A stretch of 55,157 nucleotides of DNA from Prevotella sp. (GCA_031285905.1 JAITVH010000049.1:1-55157); one strand, 5' to 3'. Shown: positions 44,501 through 53,946, counted from the stretch's first letter. The notes: generated from the letters alone by a model not told the origin. A program made the numbers and translations.

Positions 44501-45193
44501 GTGATACAAATAAAGAATCTCTCAAAAGCATATGGTGAACTAACAGCCCTGTCTGACGTTAGCTTTAATATGGATAAGGGAGAGATCATCGGGTTGCTGG
44601 GCGTTAACGGTGCCGGTAAATCCACCCTGATGAAGATACTATGTGGGGTGCTTGTTCCCGATTCGGGAGAAGTCTTTTTTGACGAAAAGCCTTTTGATGA
44701 GAATAAGTCAGAAATTAAGAAACGGATTGGATATCTATCTGAAGACAACCCTCTCTACGATGATATGTATGTCAGGGAATACCTTGAATATACAGCCGGA
44801 ATTTACCATGTGGATAAAAAGAGAATACCATTCTTGATAGAACAAACGGGTTTGCAAAGAGAATATAAGAAGAAAATCCGCGAATTATCGAAAGGTAACA
44901 GACAACGCACTGGAATAGCACAGGTACTCATAAATGACCCGGAATTTTTGATTCTGGATGAAGCGACATCAGGTCTGGATCCAAATCAGCGAGAGAGCCT
45001 GATGAACTTATTGAAAAGGCTATCCGATTTTCAGACAATCCTTTTTTCTTCGCATATCTTGCAGGAAGTAAAGGGAATCAGTTCGCGTGTCATTTTACTC
45101 GATCAAGGTGAGATAAAGGCAGATAAACAAATTGGCGAGATAGGATCGATAGAGAATCTTTTTCACACATTGACAAATGAAAATAATAGCTGA
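44501..45193 (+). CDS. ABC transporter ATP-binding protein, GldA-like, orphan
   Basis: Translation starts at GTG 44501 (MIQIKNLSKAYGEL). The 230-residue ATPase has Walker A GVNGAGKST (about 34-42), signature LSKGNRQR and Walker B FLILDEATSGLD with catalytic Glu. Sequence resembles GldA-type export ATPases, but these are usually about 300 residues and the C-terminal extension is missing. No permease gene is adjacent, so its membrane partner is elsewhere. The last 17 bases overlap pdxB in another frame, implying translational coupling with an unrelated metabolic gene. Confidence 0.85.
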   Translation: MIQIKNLSKAYGELTALSDVSFNMDKGEIIGLLGVNGAGKSTLMKILCGVLVPDSGEVFFDEKPFDENKSEIKKRIGYLSEDNPLYDDMYVREYLEYTAGIYHVDKKRIPFLIEQTGLQREYKKKIRELSKGNRQRTGIAQVLINDPEFLILDEATSGLDPNQRESLMNLLKRLSDFQTILFSSHILQEVKGISSRVILLDQGEIKADKQIGEIGSIENLFHTLTNENNS

Positions 45194-46289
45194 TAAAAAT
45201 ATTCCCTATTTGAAAGGGATTGCTGAATACTATGGCGATGTAACTTATCTTGATGGTACAGATTTTACAAACGAATCTATAAAAGAGGTAGATGTATTAA
45301 TCGTCAGGACAGTCACTCGTTTCGATGAATCTATATTGCACGATACCAATGTTAAATTGATTTGTTCGGCCACTATCGGATTCGATCATATCGATACGGC
45401 TTATTGCGAGTCGCATGGAATTGCATGGAGGAATGCACCGGGCTCCAATTCCGGTTCGGTTCAGCAATATATTGTTTCCTCGTTGATCGATATAGCCCGG
45501 ATTAAGAACTTTGATCTACGAAATAAAACTATCGGAATTGTAGGAGTGGGGAACGTGGGGAAAAAGGTAGCTGCTGCTTGTGAATTATTAGGCATGAAGG
45601 TACTATTGAACGACCCTCCAAGACAGAAAGCTGAAGGTAATGATATATTTGTTAGTCTCGATACTATTATGAAAGAGGCAGACATTATTACCTTTCATAC
45701 ACCATTGACTAAAGAAGGTACAGACAAGACATTCCATTTAGCTGATGACGTTTTTTTTGCTTCGCTTATTAGGAAGCCTATCATAATTAACTCTGCCAGA
45801 GGGGGAATTGTTGACACCGAATCGATAAAAAGAGCGATCAAGAGCGGAACAATATCGGGGGCTATTATTGATTGCTGGGAAGATGAACCGACTATTGATC
45901 CTGATTACCTTGATATGGCAGATATTGCTACTCCGCATATTGCAGGCTATTCGGCCGACGGTAAAGCGAATGCCAGCCGAATGTCATTGGAGACTATAGC
46001 AGATTTTTATGGGTTAAGTAAAGAACCCCTTTCTTTGATAAAACCTTTAAGTCCTGAGAATCCAATAATTGATATGAATGATATAAAAGAACAAAACAGA
46101 ATTTTTGGTGCCATATTGAAAACATATAACCCGATGGATGATTGCAGGCATTTAAGAGAGTATCCTGAAAGATTTAAACAGTTTCGGAACGAATATCCAT
46201 TACGAAGGGAATATCTTGCTTACACTATAAAAAATGCTCCCGAAGAGGAAAGCATCCTGCTGAACAGATTAGGATTTAATTTGTTATGA
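45177..46289 (+). CDS. pdxB: 4-phosphoerythronate dehydrogenase
   Basis: The 370-residue D-2-hydroxyacid dehydrogenase has the family order: N-terminal MKIIADKNIPYLKG, NAD motif VGVGNVGKKV, INSARGGIVD (substrate-binding Arg), CWEDEP (Glu) and PHIAGYSADGK with the catalytic His, followed by the PdxB-specific C-terminal dimerisation domain. It oxidises 4-phosphoerythronate in the DXP-dependent pyridoxal-phosphate pathway. The ATG lies inside the end of the ABC ATPase gene, with 17 bases of overlap. Confidence 0.94.
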   Translation: MKIIADKNIPYLKGIAEYYGDVTYLDGTDFTNESIKEVDVLIVRTVTRFDESILHDTNVKLICSATIGFDHIDTAYCESHGIAWRNAPGSNSGSVQQYIVSSLIDIARIKNFDLRNKTIGIVGVGNVGKKVAAACELLGMKVLLNDPPRQKAEGNDIFVSLDTIMKEADIITFHTPLTKEGTDKTFHLADDVFFASLIRKPIIINSARGGIVDTESIKRAIKSGTISGAIIDCWEDEPTIDPDYLDMADIATPHIAGYSADGKANASRMSLETIADFYGLSKEPLSLIKPLSPENPIIDMNDIKEQNRIFGAILKTYNPMDDCRHLREYPERFKQFRNEYPLRREYLAYTIKNAPEEESILLNRLGFNLL

Positions 46290-46344
46290 AAGAACTTCAT
46301 ATTATAATGAGATTTGAATACAACATAAATTTAAGCACCTGTTA

Positions 46345-48069
46345 ATGAAGTATTATTGGCAGATTTTAAAGAAATACAGGAATAGCCTGATTATAAGTCC
46401 TGTTCTGGTGTTGATTACGGTATTATGTGAAACTATTCAGCCGTGGTTTATGGCCAAAATAGTAGACGAGGGTGTTATGTATAAAGACTTGTCGGTTATT
46501 GCACAAACAGGAGGGCTGATGGTCGGTATCTCTATTGTCGGGTTAATAGTCAACATCATTAATGTATATGTTTCCTCCCGGGCTTCCATTGGTTTTGGTA
46601 CAGATTTGCGTTCCACACTTTTTGGTAAGATACAACAACTGTCGTTTACAGAAATAGACCGGTTCAATTCCGCTTCATTGATCACACGTTTAACCAATGA
46701 TATAACAAGGATACAACAGGTAATATTAATGGGGTTACGTCTTTTGCTGCGTTCGCCTTTAATGTTGATCATGGCAACCTTTTTTGTTATCAAAATCAAT
46801 ATAAGTTTGGCACTGGTGCTTATTGCGGCAATACCTGTATTGGGGATAAGCGTATATCTTATCCTGCGCAAGGGATTCCCTCTCTTTATGAAAGTACAGC
46901 AAAAAATAGATGGGTTGAACGCCGTTGTCAGGGAAAATCTGATAAATATACGTGTAGTCAAGTCTTTTGTCCGCGAAGATTTCGAAACCAGGAAATTCGA
47001 AAAAAGCAGTGAAGATTTACGTGATATGGTGATCAGGGCATCTAATGTAGTGGTATCCATCTTTCCTGTGATGCAGTTGATAATGAATATCTCTGTTATT
47101 GCTATATTATGGGTAGGAGGAGTAAAAACAATGTCCGGGGAGTTGAAAGTCGGGGAACTGATTTCTTTTGTCAATTACCTGATGCAGATTTTGATGGCGT
47201 TAATGCTACTGTCGATGGTTATTGTAAATATCGCCCGTGCCTCAGCTTCATCTGAGCGCATCATTGAAGTCCTTGATACGAAACCTGTGTTAACAAATTC
47301 ACCTACAGGTTTAGAAGATAAATACCGGATTCATAAAGGTGAAGTTGCCTTCAAGAAGGTATACTTTCGGTATGGGGGAGGAGAAAACGATGTGTTGAAA
47401 GATATAAATTTTGATATCAGCCCGGGAGAAACTATTGCGGTTGTAGGAGCTACAGGCTCGGCAAAGACGTCTATGGTGCAACTTATACCCCGTTTGTATG
47501 ACGTAACTGCCGGAGAGATATTGATTGATGGTGTGAACGTAAAAGAATATAATCTGGATGAACTGCATAATGAAATAGGAATGGTATTGCAAAAGAATGA
47601 GTTATTCACAGGAACCATTCTTGATAATCTGCGGTGGGGCAATCCTAATGCTACGCTGGAAGAGGTCGAAGAAGCTGCAAAAGCTGCTCAGGCACACGAT
47701 TTTATTATGTCATTCACGGATGGTTACAACACATTGCTTGGACGTGGCGGTATAAACGTTTCCGGAGGACAGAAACAACGCATCTGTATAGCCCGCGCAT
47801 TATTGAGAAAGCCTAAGATATTGATACTAGACGATAGCACAAGTGCGGTAGACTCCGATACCGAACAAAAGATAAGGTATAATCTTGATAAGTTATTGGC
47901 TAATACAACTGTGTTTATAATTACTCAGCGAATTAATACAATGCAGACAGCCGATAGGGTAATTGTGTTGGAAGACGGGGAGGTTGACGCCATTGGTAAA
48001 CCTTCGGAACTTATTAAGAGTTCGAAAGTTTATCAGGAAATATATAATTCACAACAAATCGCTTTTTAA
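46345..48069 (+). CDS. Heterodimeric ABC exporter, subunit with degenerate ATP site
   Basis: The 574-residue half-exporter has six membrane segments (about residues 15-300) followed by an ATPase domain. Its Walker A is GATGSAKT (368-375) with Ala373 instead of Gly, and Walker B is LILDD (D496) with D497 replacing the catalytic Glu. Its signature NVSGGQKQR is canonical. Together with the next gene (canonical Walker motifs, unusual LSQGQ signature) this gives one degenerate and one working ATP site, as in TM287/288- or BmrCD-type exporters. It exports lipids or drugs; the substrate is unknown. The next gene starts 4 bases after the stop. Confidence 0.93.
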   Translation: MKYYWQILKKYRNSLIISPVLVLITVLCETIQPWFMAKIVDEGVMYKDLSVIAQTGGLMVGISIVGLIVNIINVYVSSRASIGFGTDLRSTLFGKIQQLSFTEIDRFNSASLITRLTNDITRIQQVILMGLRLLLRSPLMLIMATFFVIKINISLALVLIAAIPVLGISVYLILRKGFPLFMKVQQKIDGLNAVVRENLINIRVVKSFVREDFETRKFEKSSEDLRDMVIRASNVVVSIFPVMQLIMNISVIAILWVGGVKTMSGELKVGELISFVNYLMQILMALMLLSMVIVNIARASASSERIIEVLDTKPVLTNSPTGLEDKYRIHKGEVAFKKVYFRYGGGENDVLKDINFDISPGETIAVVGATGSAKTSMVQLIPRLYDVTAGEILIDGVNVKEYNLDELHNEIGMVLQKNELFTGTILDNLRWGNPNATLEEVEEAAKAAQAHDFIMSFTDGYNTLLGRGGINVSGGQKQRICIARALLRKPKILILDDSTSAVDSDTEQKIRYNLDKLLANTTVFIITQRINTMQTADRVIVLEDGEVDAIGKPSELIKSSKVYQEIYNSQQIAF

Positions 48070-48073
48070 GGCT

Positions 48074-49846
48074 ATGGCGCACGGAGATCACTATAAACAA
48101 GATGGGAAACCAAAAGAAGGGAGAAAGACTTTCTTTCGGCTGGTTTCTTATTTGGCATGCGACAAGAAGTTGCTGGCGGTTATTGGTTTTCTGATCATCA
48201 TCAGTATTGTAACCAGCCTGCTGGGCTCTTATATGATACGACCTATCATCAATGATTATATAATGCCCGGAAACTATCCGGGGCTGGTGAAGATATTACT
48301 TCTTTTGGGTGGTATATATCTTGTCGGAGTGGTGGCTACTTATATTCAATATCGCTTGCTTAACAAGATAGGACAGCGTACGGTAAACCGCATGCGGGTT
48401 GAACTGTTTGCTAAAATGGAGAATCTACCGATCAAGTATTTCGATACGCATCAGCATGGCGACCTGATGAGTCGTTATACCAACGACATTGATCAGGTAA
48501 GTACTGCACTGACAGACAGCCTTTCCGATATGCTTACCAGTGCATTAATGATTGTCGGTATTTTTGTACTGATGATTTATATAAGCCCTATATTAACCCT
48601 CGTTACTCTGATCACAGTGCCATTAATGTTTTTAAGTGCAAAGTATATTGTCAAACGAAGCCGCAAGTACTTTAAGGCACAACAAAAAGTACTTGGAGAA
48701 ACAAATGGCTATATCGAAGAGATGATAAGCGGGCAAAAGGTTATCAAAGTCTTCGGGAGGGAAAAAGAAGTAGAAGCCGATTTTGAAAGCTTTAATCAAA
48801 GCCTGAAAGATAAGGCTGAAAAGGCTCAATTTTACTCCGGTTTGATGATGCCCATCATGCAAAATCTCAACACTCTGAATTATGTGATAATTACTATTGT
48901 GGGTGCGTTGCTCGCCATATTCAGGGGATTTGATGTAGGTGGACTTGCCGCTTTTCTCCAATATTCTCGTCAGTTTGGAAGACCTATAAATGAGTTGGCC
49001 AGCCTCTATAATAGTATTCAGGCGGCAATCGCAGGTGCGGAACGCATCTTTCAGGTAATAGATGAAGCTCCTGAGCAGGATGATGCCTCAGATAGTGTCT
49101 TTCTTAATGATATAAAAGGTGATGTGAAGATGACAGATGTCTACTTTGGCTATAAACCGGAAAAACTAATCCTTAAGGGAGTCTCATTGCATGCTGCTCC
49201 CGGTACGAAAATAGCACTGGTAGGAGAGACAGGGGCAGGGAAAACGACCATCTTAAATATGCTCCCGAGATTCTTTGATATTAAATCAGGGGATATCACT
49301 ATAGATGGTATTTCAATCAGTGATATTAAACGTGATAATCTACGCCAGTCAATGGCTATTGTTCTCCAAGATACTCATCTTTTTACAGGAACAGTTTGTG
49401 AAAATATCCGGTTTGGGCGCTTAGATGCAACGGATGAGGAGGTGATGGAAGCAGCAAAACTAACAGCAGCCCACTCTTTTATCAAACGTCTGCCTCAGGG
49501 TTATAATACACAACTGGAAAATGATGGGGCAAACCTTAGTCAAGGGCAGAGGCAATTGCTCAATATTGCACGGGCAGCGATTGCCGATCCTCCTATTCTA
49601 TTATTAGATGAAGCTACAAGCAATATCGATACACGCAGCGAAATACTTATTCAGAAAGGATTGGATAAGCTTATGCAGGGACGTACAAGTCTTATAATCG
49701 CCCATCGCTTGTCGACAGTAAGGAATGCGGATAAAATATTAGTACTTGATAAAGGACAGATTATAGAACAGGGAACCCATCAGGAACTGATCGATAAAAA
49801 AGGGAAGTACTATTCCCTATATCAGGAACAATTTGAAGAACTTTAG
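48074..49846 (+). CDS. Heterodimeric ABC exporter, subunit with canonical ATP site
   Basis: The ATG at 48074, four bases after the preceding stop, is the natural start (590 residues), although the frame is open further upstream. Six membrane segments (about 30-320) precede an ATPase with Walker A GETGAGKTT (384-392), Walker B LLLDE with D512 and catalytic E513, and the signature LSQGQRQ in place of LSGGQ. It completes the consensus hydrolysis site of the heterodimer using the partner's SGGQ. The pair is cotranscribed. Confidence 0.93.
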   Translation: MAHGDHYKQDGKPKEGRKTFFRLVSYLACDKKLLAVIGFLIIISIVTSLLGSYMIRPIINDYIMPGNYPGLVKILLLLGGIYLVGVVATYIQYRLLNKIGQRTVNRMRVELFAKMENLPIKYFDTHQHGDLMSRYTNDIDQVSTALTDSLSDMLTSALMIVGIFVLMIYISPILTLVTLITVPLMFLSAKYIVKRSRKYFKAQQKVLGETNGYIEEMISGQKVIKVFGREKEVEADFESFNQSLKDKAEKAQFYSGLMMPIMQNLNTLNYVIITIVGALLAIFRGFDVGGLAAFLQYSRQFGRPINELASLYNSIQAAIAGAERIFQVIDEAPEQDDASDSVFLNDIKGDVKMTDVYFGYKPEKLILKGVSLHAAPGTKIALVGETGAGKTTILNMLPRFFDIKSGDITIDGISISDIKRDNLRQSMAIVLQDTHLFTGTVCENIRFGRLDATDEEVMEAAKLTAAHSFIKRLPQGYNTQLENDGANLSQGQRQLLNIARAAIADPPILLLDEATSNIDTRSEILIQKGLDKLMQGRTSLIIAHRLSTVRNADKILVLDKGQIIEQGTHQELIDKKGKYYSLYQEQFEEL

Positions 49847-49910
49847 ATAAATAGAATACAAAGGCATTTCGAAAAAGGGAAAAATGTTTTTGTACCCTAA
49901 GTTAATATCC

Positions 49911-50765
49911 TTAATTATGCAATTTCTTCTCTTTCAAATAGTTAAGCATCAACATGGGACGGTCAGTTTGCAATACTCCTGCGCCCAACTCATTAATTAA
50001 ATAGCCCCATGTGCCATCCGGGTCTTTCAAAGCTTTATCATCACTATATCCGCCGTTAAGGGAATCCCAAAGCGAGTTCATCCAGATAACGGAATTGGCT
50101 TCTTGTAATTTTTTCTTTATTTGCGAAAGCAATTTATAATTATCTTCGCGAAAGCAAATTTCGTAATACGGATATTTTTTATCTAATAGCGGAGTGATGG
50201 AATCAAACGTTGTCTCTTTTTTCAATGTGATGATCTGCATGAATATCATCTTGTCCATAATTTCACCGTACTGTGTTTTCAACTCTTCATAAGATTTACT
50301 AGACTTGATAATCGCCTGTTTAACCGTTCCGGTTTTTTTCAAGATTTTGTATATATCATCGAAATAAGCGTCGCCTTTGTCGATATTGACCATAATACGG
50401 TCTTTAGAGATCAACATCACTTCTTCCAAAGTTGGAATTAGAAAATCCGTTACCCGTCCCAACCCATTTCTGAGGCGTATTTGGCATATTTCTTCCAGCA
50501 TAAAATCACTGACTTTTCCTTTACTGTTGGTAGTACGGTCAACCGTTTTGTCATGCATCAAGACCAAATGCCCGTCTTTGGTTTTAGCCACATCAATTTC
50601 GACTATATCCACCCCCATTCTGATGCAACTTTCAATACCCTCGATGCTGTTGTCGGCATAATTGCGCCAGTCGCCCCGATGAGCGGCAACCAACACTTTC
50701 TGGTTCTGTGCCATTATGAAACTACAGCACAAGAAAAATAACAGAATGCTATATGTTTTTCTCAT
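49911..50765 (-). CDS. Glycerophosphodiester phosphodiesterase, secreted
   Basis: The frame is open from 50870, but the ATG at 50765 gives a signal sequence (MRKTYSILLFFLCCSFIMAQ) and sits 22 bases after a consensus promoter, so it is chosen (284 residues). The GDPD barrel has catalytic H29 (AHRGDW) and H71 (LMHDKTVDRTT) and metal ligands in VEIDV. The usual PENS motif reads ADNS, with D38 for Glu. It hydrolyses glycerophosphodiesters to glycerol-3-phosphate and alcohol in the periplasm. It converges with the ABC exporter genes. Confidence 0.9.
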   Translation of the reverse strand: MRKTYSILLFFLCCSFIMAQNQKVLVAAHRGDWRNYADNSIEGIESCIRMGVDIVEIDVAKTKDGHLVLMHDKTVDRTTNSKGKVSDFMLEEICQIRLRNGLGRVTDFLIPTLEEVMLISKDRIMVNIDKGDAYFDDIYKILKKTGTVKQAIIKSSKSYEELKTQYGEIMDKMIFMQIITLKKETTFDSITPLLDKKYPYYEICFREDNYKLLSQIKKKLQEANSVIWMNSLWDSLNGGYSDDKALKDPDGTWGYLINELGAGVLQTDRPMLMLNYLKEKKLHN

Positions 50766-50792
50766 TTCTTTATATAATTGATTATCTTCAGA

Positions 50793-50823
50793 CAAATATA
50801 TATTATTTCCGAATCGGATCAAA
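50793..50823 (-). promoter_or_regulatory. Promoter of the GDPD gene
   Basis: On the minus strand TTTG (50823 down to 50820), 19 bases, then TATATTTG (50800 down to 50793): a perfect match to the Bacteroides consensus in both boxes and spacing. It places the start of transcription just upstream of 50765 and rules against the longer frame. Confidence 0.75.
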
Positions 50824-50962
50824 ATCAAAAATAACCGTATTATATAAATTATAATCATGCCGTTAGGCATCGAAGTTCGGTAAGAAATGAATAAGTTCCA
50901 TAGAATAACGTTGTATCAAGTACAAACTGTTCTTTATCATCATCCAACAGTATTTCGTTTCA

Positions 50963-50979
50963 CCGGATTATAAATCCGG
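50963..50979. repeat. Small palindrome between GDPD and porin genes
   Basis: CCGGATT-ATA-AATCCGG is a 7-bp stem with a 3-base loop. No T-run follows in the minus direction, so it is not a clear terminator for the porin gene. It may be a REP-like unit. Confidence 0.35.
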
Positions 50980-51018
50980 AAGGACGAGAAATGCATAGCC
51001 CTAAGAGAGATTACAATG

Positions 51019-52176
51019 TTAGAAGACAATCTGTAACTGTGCCATAACTGCATTTGAATCGGGAGCCTCCCAACTTTTAGAGTAATTAGAACGGATATAG
51101 TTTAATTGTAAGCGACAAGCGTCATAGAAATAGTAGTTCACTCCTAAAGTATATTCTATTACTTCAGTGTTCAAGTCTTTATTCTGATTCAGGTAATCCA
51201 TCTTAGCAAAAGCATTTAATTTCTGAGGAATGAAGTAGTAAAGCCCCATTCCGTGAAGCCCTTCTTTGCTTATGCCTCCATCATTAGCTTTGATCCATTC
51301 GGCCCGTGCATACACTCTGTCCGATCTGTAATCTGAACTGACTATCCATCTATTTCTCACGTGGTTCCTTTCTACGGCTTCTTCGGTTCCATCCGGTTTT
51401 ATATATCTCGCTTCACCGAAATAGCCACCACCTCCTATACGGAAACCTTTTATGGGTTGAAGCATCACATTGAAAGTAAAGTCTTTGTCATTATTGTTTT
51501 CTCTGGTATTTAATCCTGTTCCCTGAAACACTCCGGCAGCATAATGTAAGAAATGATGTGTATCCATATTTAATAAATTCCCATAGGCTTGGATTCCTAT
51601 ATCTCGTCCGGTGTTATTCTTTCCGTTCTGTAGTCTCATCACATCTTCGCCCATACCAATGAGAGCAGATATGGAGCGTGTATTTAGAATAGCCTCGATG
51701 GCGGTAAGCGACATTTGATTTTCCAAAGAGATAGGCGTTTTCATTTGTCCCAATCTAATATTGAATTCATCCGATGGTGTCCATTCCCCGTAAAACTCAT
51801 ATAAGGCAGGATTAACAAATTCAGCCAATATGAAGTATTTCAGATTTTTAGTCAATTCTCCCCTCATAGTTAAAAAGACAACCCTGGGTTCGGCACTGTG
51901 TTTCACATTCTCCGTATCATTGTATCTATACAAGAACATACCATATCCGCCAAAACGCATATATGGAGTGTTGAAAGCCTGTCTGACTTTGTCCGCAGTT
52001 TTACCTATTGAGTTTTGGGATGTCTCTTTATCTGTTGTTATTTGTAAAGAATCTGCTTCGCTTTGGGTCAGAATATTCTTTTCTACCAGTTTTTTGAGCA
52101 ATGCATTATTCGAGTCTTGAGCGTAGATACAAAAACATACTGTATAAAACAGCAACATGAATGATAGTTTCTTCAT
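51019..52176 (-). CDS. Phosphate-selective porin O/P-type outer-membrane protein
   Basis: The 385-residue protein has a signal peptide (1-19, ending IYAQ), a short coiled-coil-like N-terminal segment (NALLKKLVEKNILTQSEADS, typical of Porin_O_P), and a beta-barrel region from about residue 70 with alternating aromatic strands (YMRFGGYGMFLYRY, IRLGQMKTPISLENQMSL) ending in a C-terminal Phe (LQIVF). It forms an outer-membrane channel for anions or other small solutes. It may be cotranscribed with upstream minus-strand genes only weakly, since a terminator lies ahead of it. Confidence 0.87.
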   Translation of the reverse strand: MKKLSFMLLFYTVCFCIYAQDSNNALLKKLVEKNILTQSEADSLQITTDKETSQNSIGKTADKVRQAFNTPYMRFGGYGMFLYRYNDTENVKHSAEPRVVFLTMRGELTKNLKYFILAEFVNPALYEFYGEWTPSDEFNIRLGQMKTPISLENQMSLTAIEAILNTRSISALIGMGEDVMRLQNGKNNTGRDIGIQAYGNLLNMDTHHFLHYAAGVFQGTGLNTRENNNDKDFTFNVMLQPIKGFRIGGGGYFGEARYIKPDGTEEAVERNHVRNRWIVSSDYRSDRVYARAEWIKANDGGISKEGLHGMGLYYFIPQKLNAFAKMDYLNQNKDLNTEVIEYTLGVNYYFYDACRLQLNYIRSNYSKSWEAPDSNAVMAQLQIVF

Positions 52177-52274
52177 AATTGGATATGAACTTCAATTGTA
52201 AATAATAGTTAGTATTCAATGTCATATTTCACAGCCATAATAAATTGAGACTGTTAAACTTCGTCGGTCAATAA

Positions 52275-52289
52275 AAGGTCTGCGACCTT
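52275..52289 (-). terminator. Short intrinsic terminator of the udp/SanA-like unit
   Basis: On the minus strand AAGGTC-GCA-GACCTT forms a 6-bp stem followed by TTATTG, starting 8 bases after the stop of the SanA-like gene. It is short, so readthrough into the porin gene is possible. Confidence 0.5.
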
Positions 52290-52296
52290 AATTATG

Positions 52297-52953
52297 TTAA
52301 TCAATATTAATAGGTTCACCTAAAAACTTAGGTTTTTTGTTTGTAATTATATCTACGAATACTTTTACGCGGGCAAGCACTTCACGAGCCTTTGTCTTAA
52401 AGGAAAATCGGTTTAGTTCCAAATCCTTAGCATTGTAGCCATATGCTTCCAGTCCGTAATATTGAGCTAAGAAGATAGCCCGCTCATTATGAAATTGTTG
52501 TGACACGATAATAAAGGAATCCTGACCAAATACCTCCGACATCCTGACCACAGAATCCAGCGTGCGGAATCCGGCATAGTCCAAATGAATTATGTTTTCA
52601 GGGATACCGGCCTCTATCAGGGCTTTACGCATATCATCCGGCTCATTGTACGATTTTCGGCTATTGTCTCCGCTAAGCACGAACGCTTTTACTTTCCCTG
52701 CTTCGTATAATTCTTTAGCCGCTCTGATGCGATAAGTGAAATACTGATTTTCACCGCCGGCTGTATACCTCACTGTACCAAGTACTAATGCTACTTTTTG
52801 TTCGGGAATATTCTCCGTATCATCAAAAACATACTCTTTTGTATCATGAGGAATTTTCCAATTGGCAAAGACGATTACAGATGTAATAATAACAATTACA
52901 GCCAGAAGTATGTATATCGTTCTTTTAAGTATGTTTTTCGTTCGTGATTCCAT
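52297..52953 (-). CDS. SanA/YdcF-like DUF218 membrane protein
   Basis: The 218-residue protein has one N-terminal membrane segment (about 12-31) followed by a periplasmic DUF218 domain: VALVLGTVRY, YRIRAAKELYEAGKVKAFVLSGDN, EPDDMRKALIEAGIPENIIHLDYAGFRTLDS (split by loops) and IIVSQQFHNERAIFLAQYYG. This is the SanA (vancomycin high-temperature exclusion) branch, connected with envelope barrier function. Its ATG shares one base with the stop of the upstream uridine phosphorylase gene, so the two are translationally coupled. Confidence 0.88.
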   Translation of the reverse strand: MESRTKNILKRTIYILLAVIVIITSVIVFANWKIPHDTKEYVFDDTENIPEQKVALVLGTVRYTAGGENQYFTYRIRAAKELYEAGKVKAFVLSGDNSRKSYNEPDDMRKALIEAGIPENIIHLDYAGFRTLDSVVRMSEVFGQDSFIIVSQQFHNERAIFLAQYYGLEAYGYNAKDLELNRFSFKTKAREVLARVKVFVDIITNKKPKFLGEPINID

Positions 52954-53819
52954 TAGATACGCTCTAAAACAGTTTTAATCAATCCTTCTATCGAGCCTTT
53001 ATAGTTCGCATTGGAATCACCGGCCAGGCGGTTGGCAATAATTGTACAAACGGTCATAGCCTTATGTCCCATCAATCTGCCAAGCCCTGCTAACGGAGCA
53101 CTTTCCATTTCATAATTGGTTATCCTATCTCCTTTAAATTCGAAAGTTTCAATTCTGCTATTGAGATCAGGATTCGCTAGAGGCATCCTTACATATCTCC
53201 CTTGCGGCCCATAAAAACCGATAGCGGAAATTGTAACCCCTTTTATCATATCATACCCTATGCGGGCTACGAGTTCCTCATCGGCTTTTACCACATATGG
53301 GGAACAATGTAGGGGATTCCAGTTGGCATGTTTCTTAAAAGCTTCCTCAAAATCATTTAATGTAACTGCATTACGGCCTTCATAATAATTAAGAACACCA
53401 TCAAATCCAATTGATTTTTTTGCGACTACATATGATCCTACAGGACAAAACGGCTGTAATCCTCCCGATGTACCTACCCGAACCATCGTGAGTTGTTTAA
53501 AGTCTTTTCTCACCTCTCTTGTTCCGAAATCTACATTAGCCAAAGCATCAAGTTCTGTAAGAACAATGTCGATATTATCAGGGCCTATACCATGAGAAAG
53601 GGCTGTTATGCGCTTACCTTTGTAAGTGGCTGTGATAGTATGGAATTCCCTACTTTGAATATCGCATTCGATAGAATCGAAGAATGATGCTGTAAGTGTG
53701 ACCCTGTCGGGATCACCCATCATAATAATCTTTTCCGATAATTGCTCAGGTTTAATATGCAGGTGAAAAACACTTCCATCATCATTTATAATCAATTCAG
53801 AATCAGGGATAATCCTCAT
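52953..53819 (-). CDS. udp: Uridine phosphorylase
   Basis: Residues GDPDRV (near 39), RVGTSGGLQP and the C-terminal nucleoside-binding region YEMESAPLAGLGRL identify a nucleoside phosphorylase of the Udp type, which converts uridine and phosphate to uracil and ribose-1-phosphate. The ATG at 53819 is preferred over the one at 53837 (six codons upstream): family members start close to the xxPxSELI motif, and a TATCTTTG box ends only 8 bases before 53837, leaving nearly no leader. The length is 288 residues. It is coupled by a one-base overlap to the SanA-like gene. Confidence 0.9.
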   Translation of the reverse strand: MRIIPDSELIINDDGSVFHLHIKPEQLSEKIIMMGDPDRVTLTASFFDSIECDIQSREFHTITATYKGKRITALSHGIGPDNIDIVLTELDALANVDFGTREVRKDFKQLTMVRVGTSGGLQPFCPVGSYVVAKKSIGFDGVLNYYEGRNAVTLNDFEEAFKKHANWNPLHCSPYVVKADEELVARIGYDMIKGVTISAIGFYGPQGRYVRMPLANPDLNSRIETFEFKGDRITNYEMESAPLAGLGRLMGHKAMTVCTIIANRLAGDSNANYKGSIEGLIKTVLERI

Positions 53820-53845
53820 ATCAGTCGTTTTAAACATTTTACTTG

Positions 53846-53874
53846 CAAAGATATAAAAATTGAAGGTCTCGCAA
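53846..53874 (-). promoter_or_regulatory. udp: Promoter of the udp/SanA-like operon
   Basis: On the minus strand TTG (53874 down to 53872), 18 bases, then TATCTTTG (53853 down to 53846), an exact -7 box. It supports the ATG at 53819 as the start of udp. Confidence 0.55.
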
Positions 53875-53910
53875 TGGATGTCATCTTTTGTTTTCTATTT
53901 TATATCATGA

Positions 53911-53941
53911 TTTGCATTTTTTAAGAAAATCGATACCTTTA
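53911..53941 (+). promoter_or_regulatory. Promoter of the unrecognised acidic protein gene
   Basis: TTTG (53911-53914), 19 bases, then TACCTTTA (53934-53941): the -33 box is exact and the -7 box has one mismatch. The first ATG follows after only 5 bases, suggesting a near-leaderless mRNA or use of the second ATG at 53974. Confidence 0.55.
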
Positions 53942-53946
53942 TAGCT

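Noticed and set aside
47446..47469. Walker A with Ala as evidence of a dead transporter
   Set aside because: Degenerate Walker A and B in one subunit are expected in heterodimeric exporters; the partner has the complete motif.
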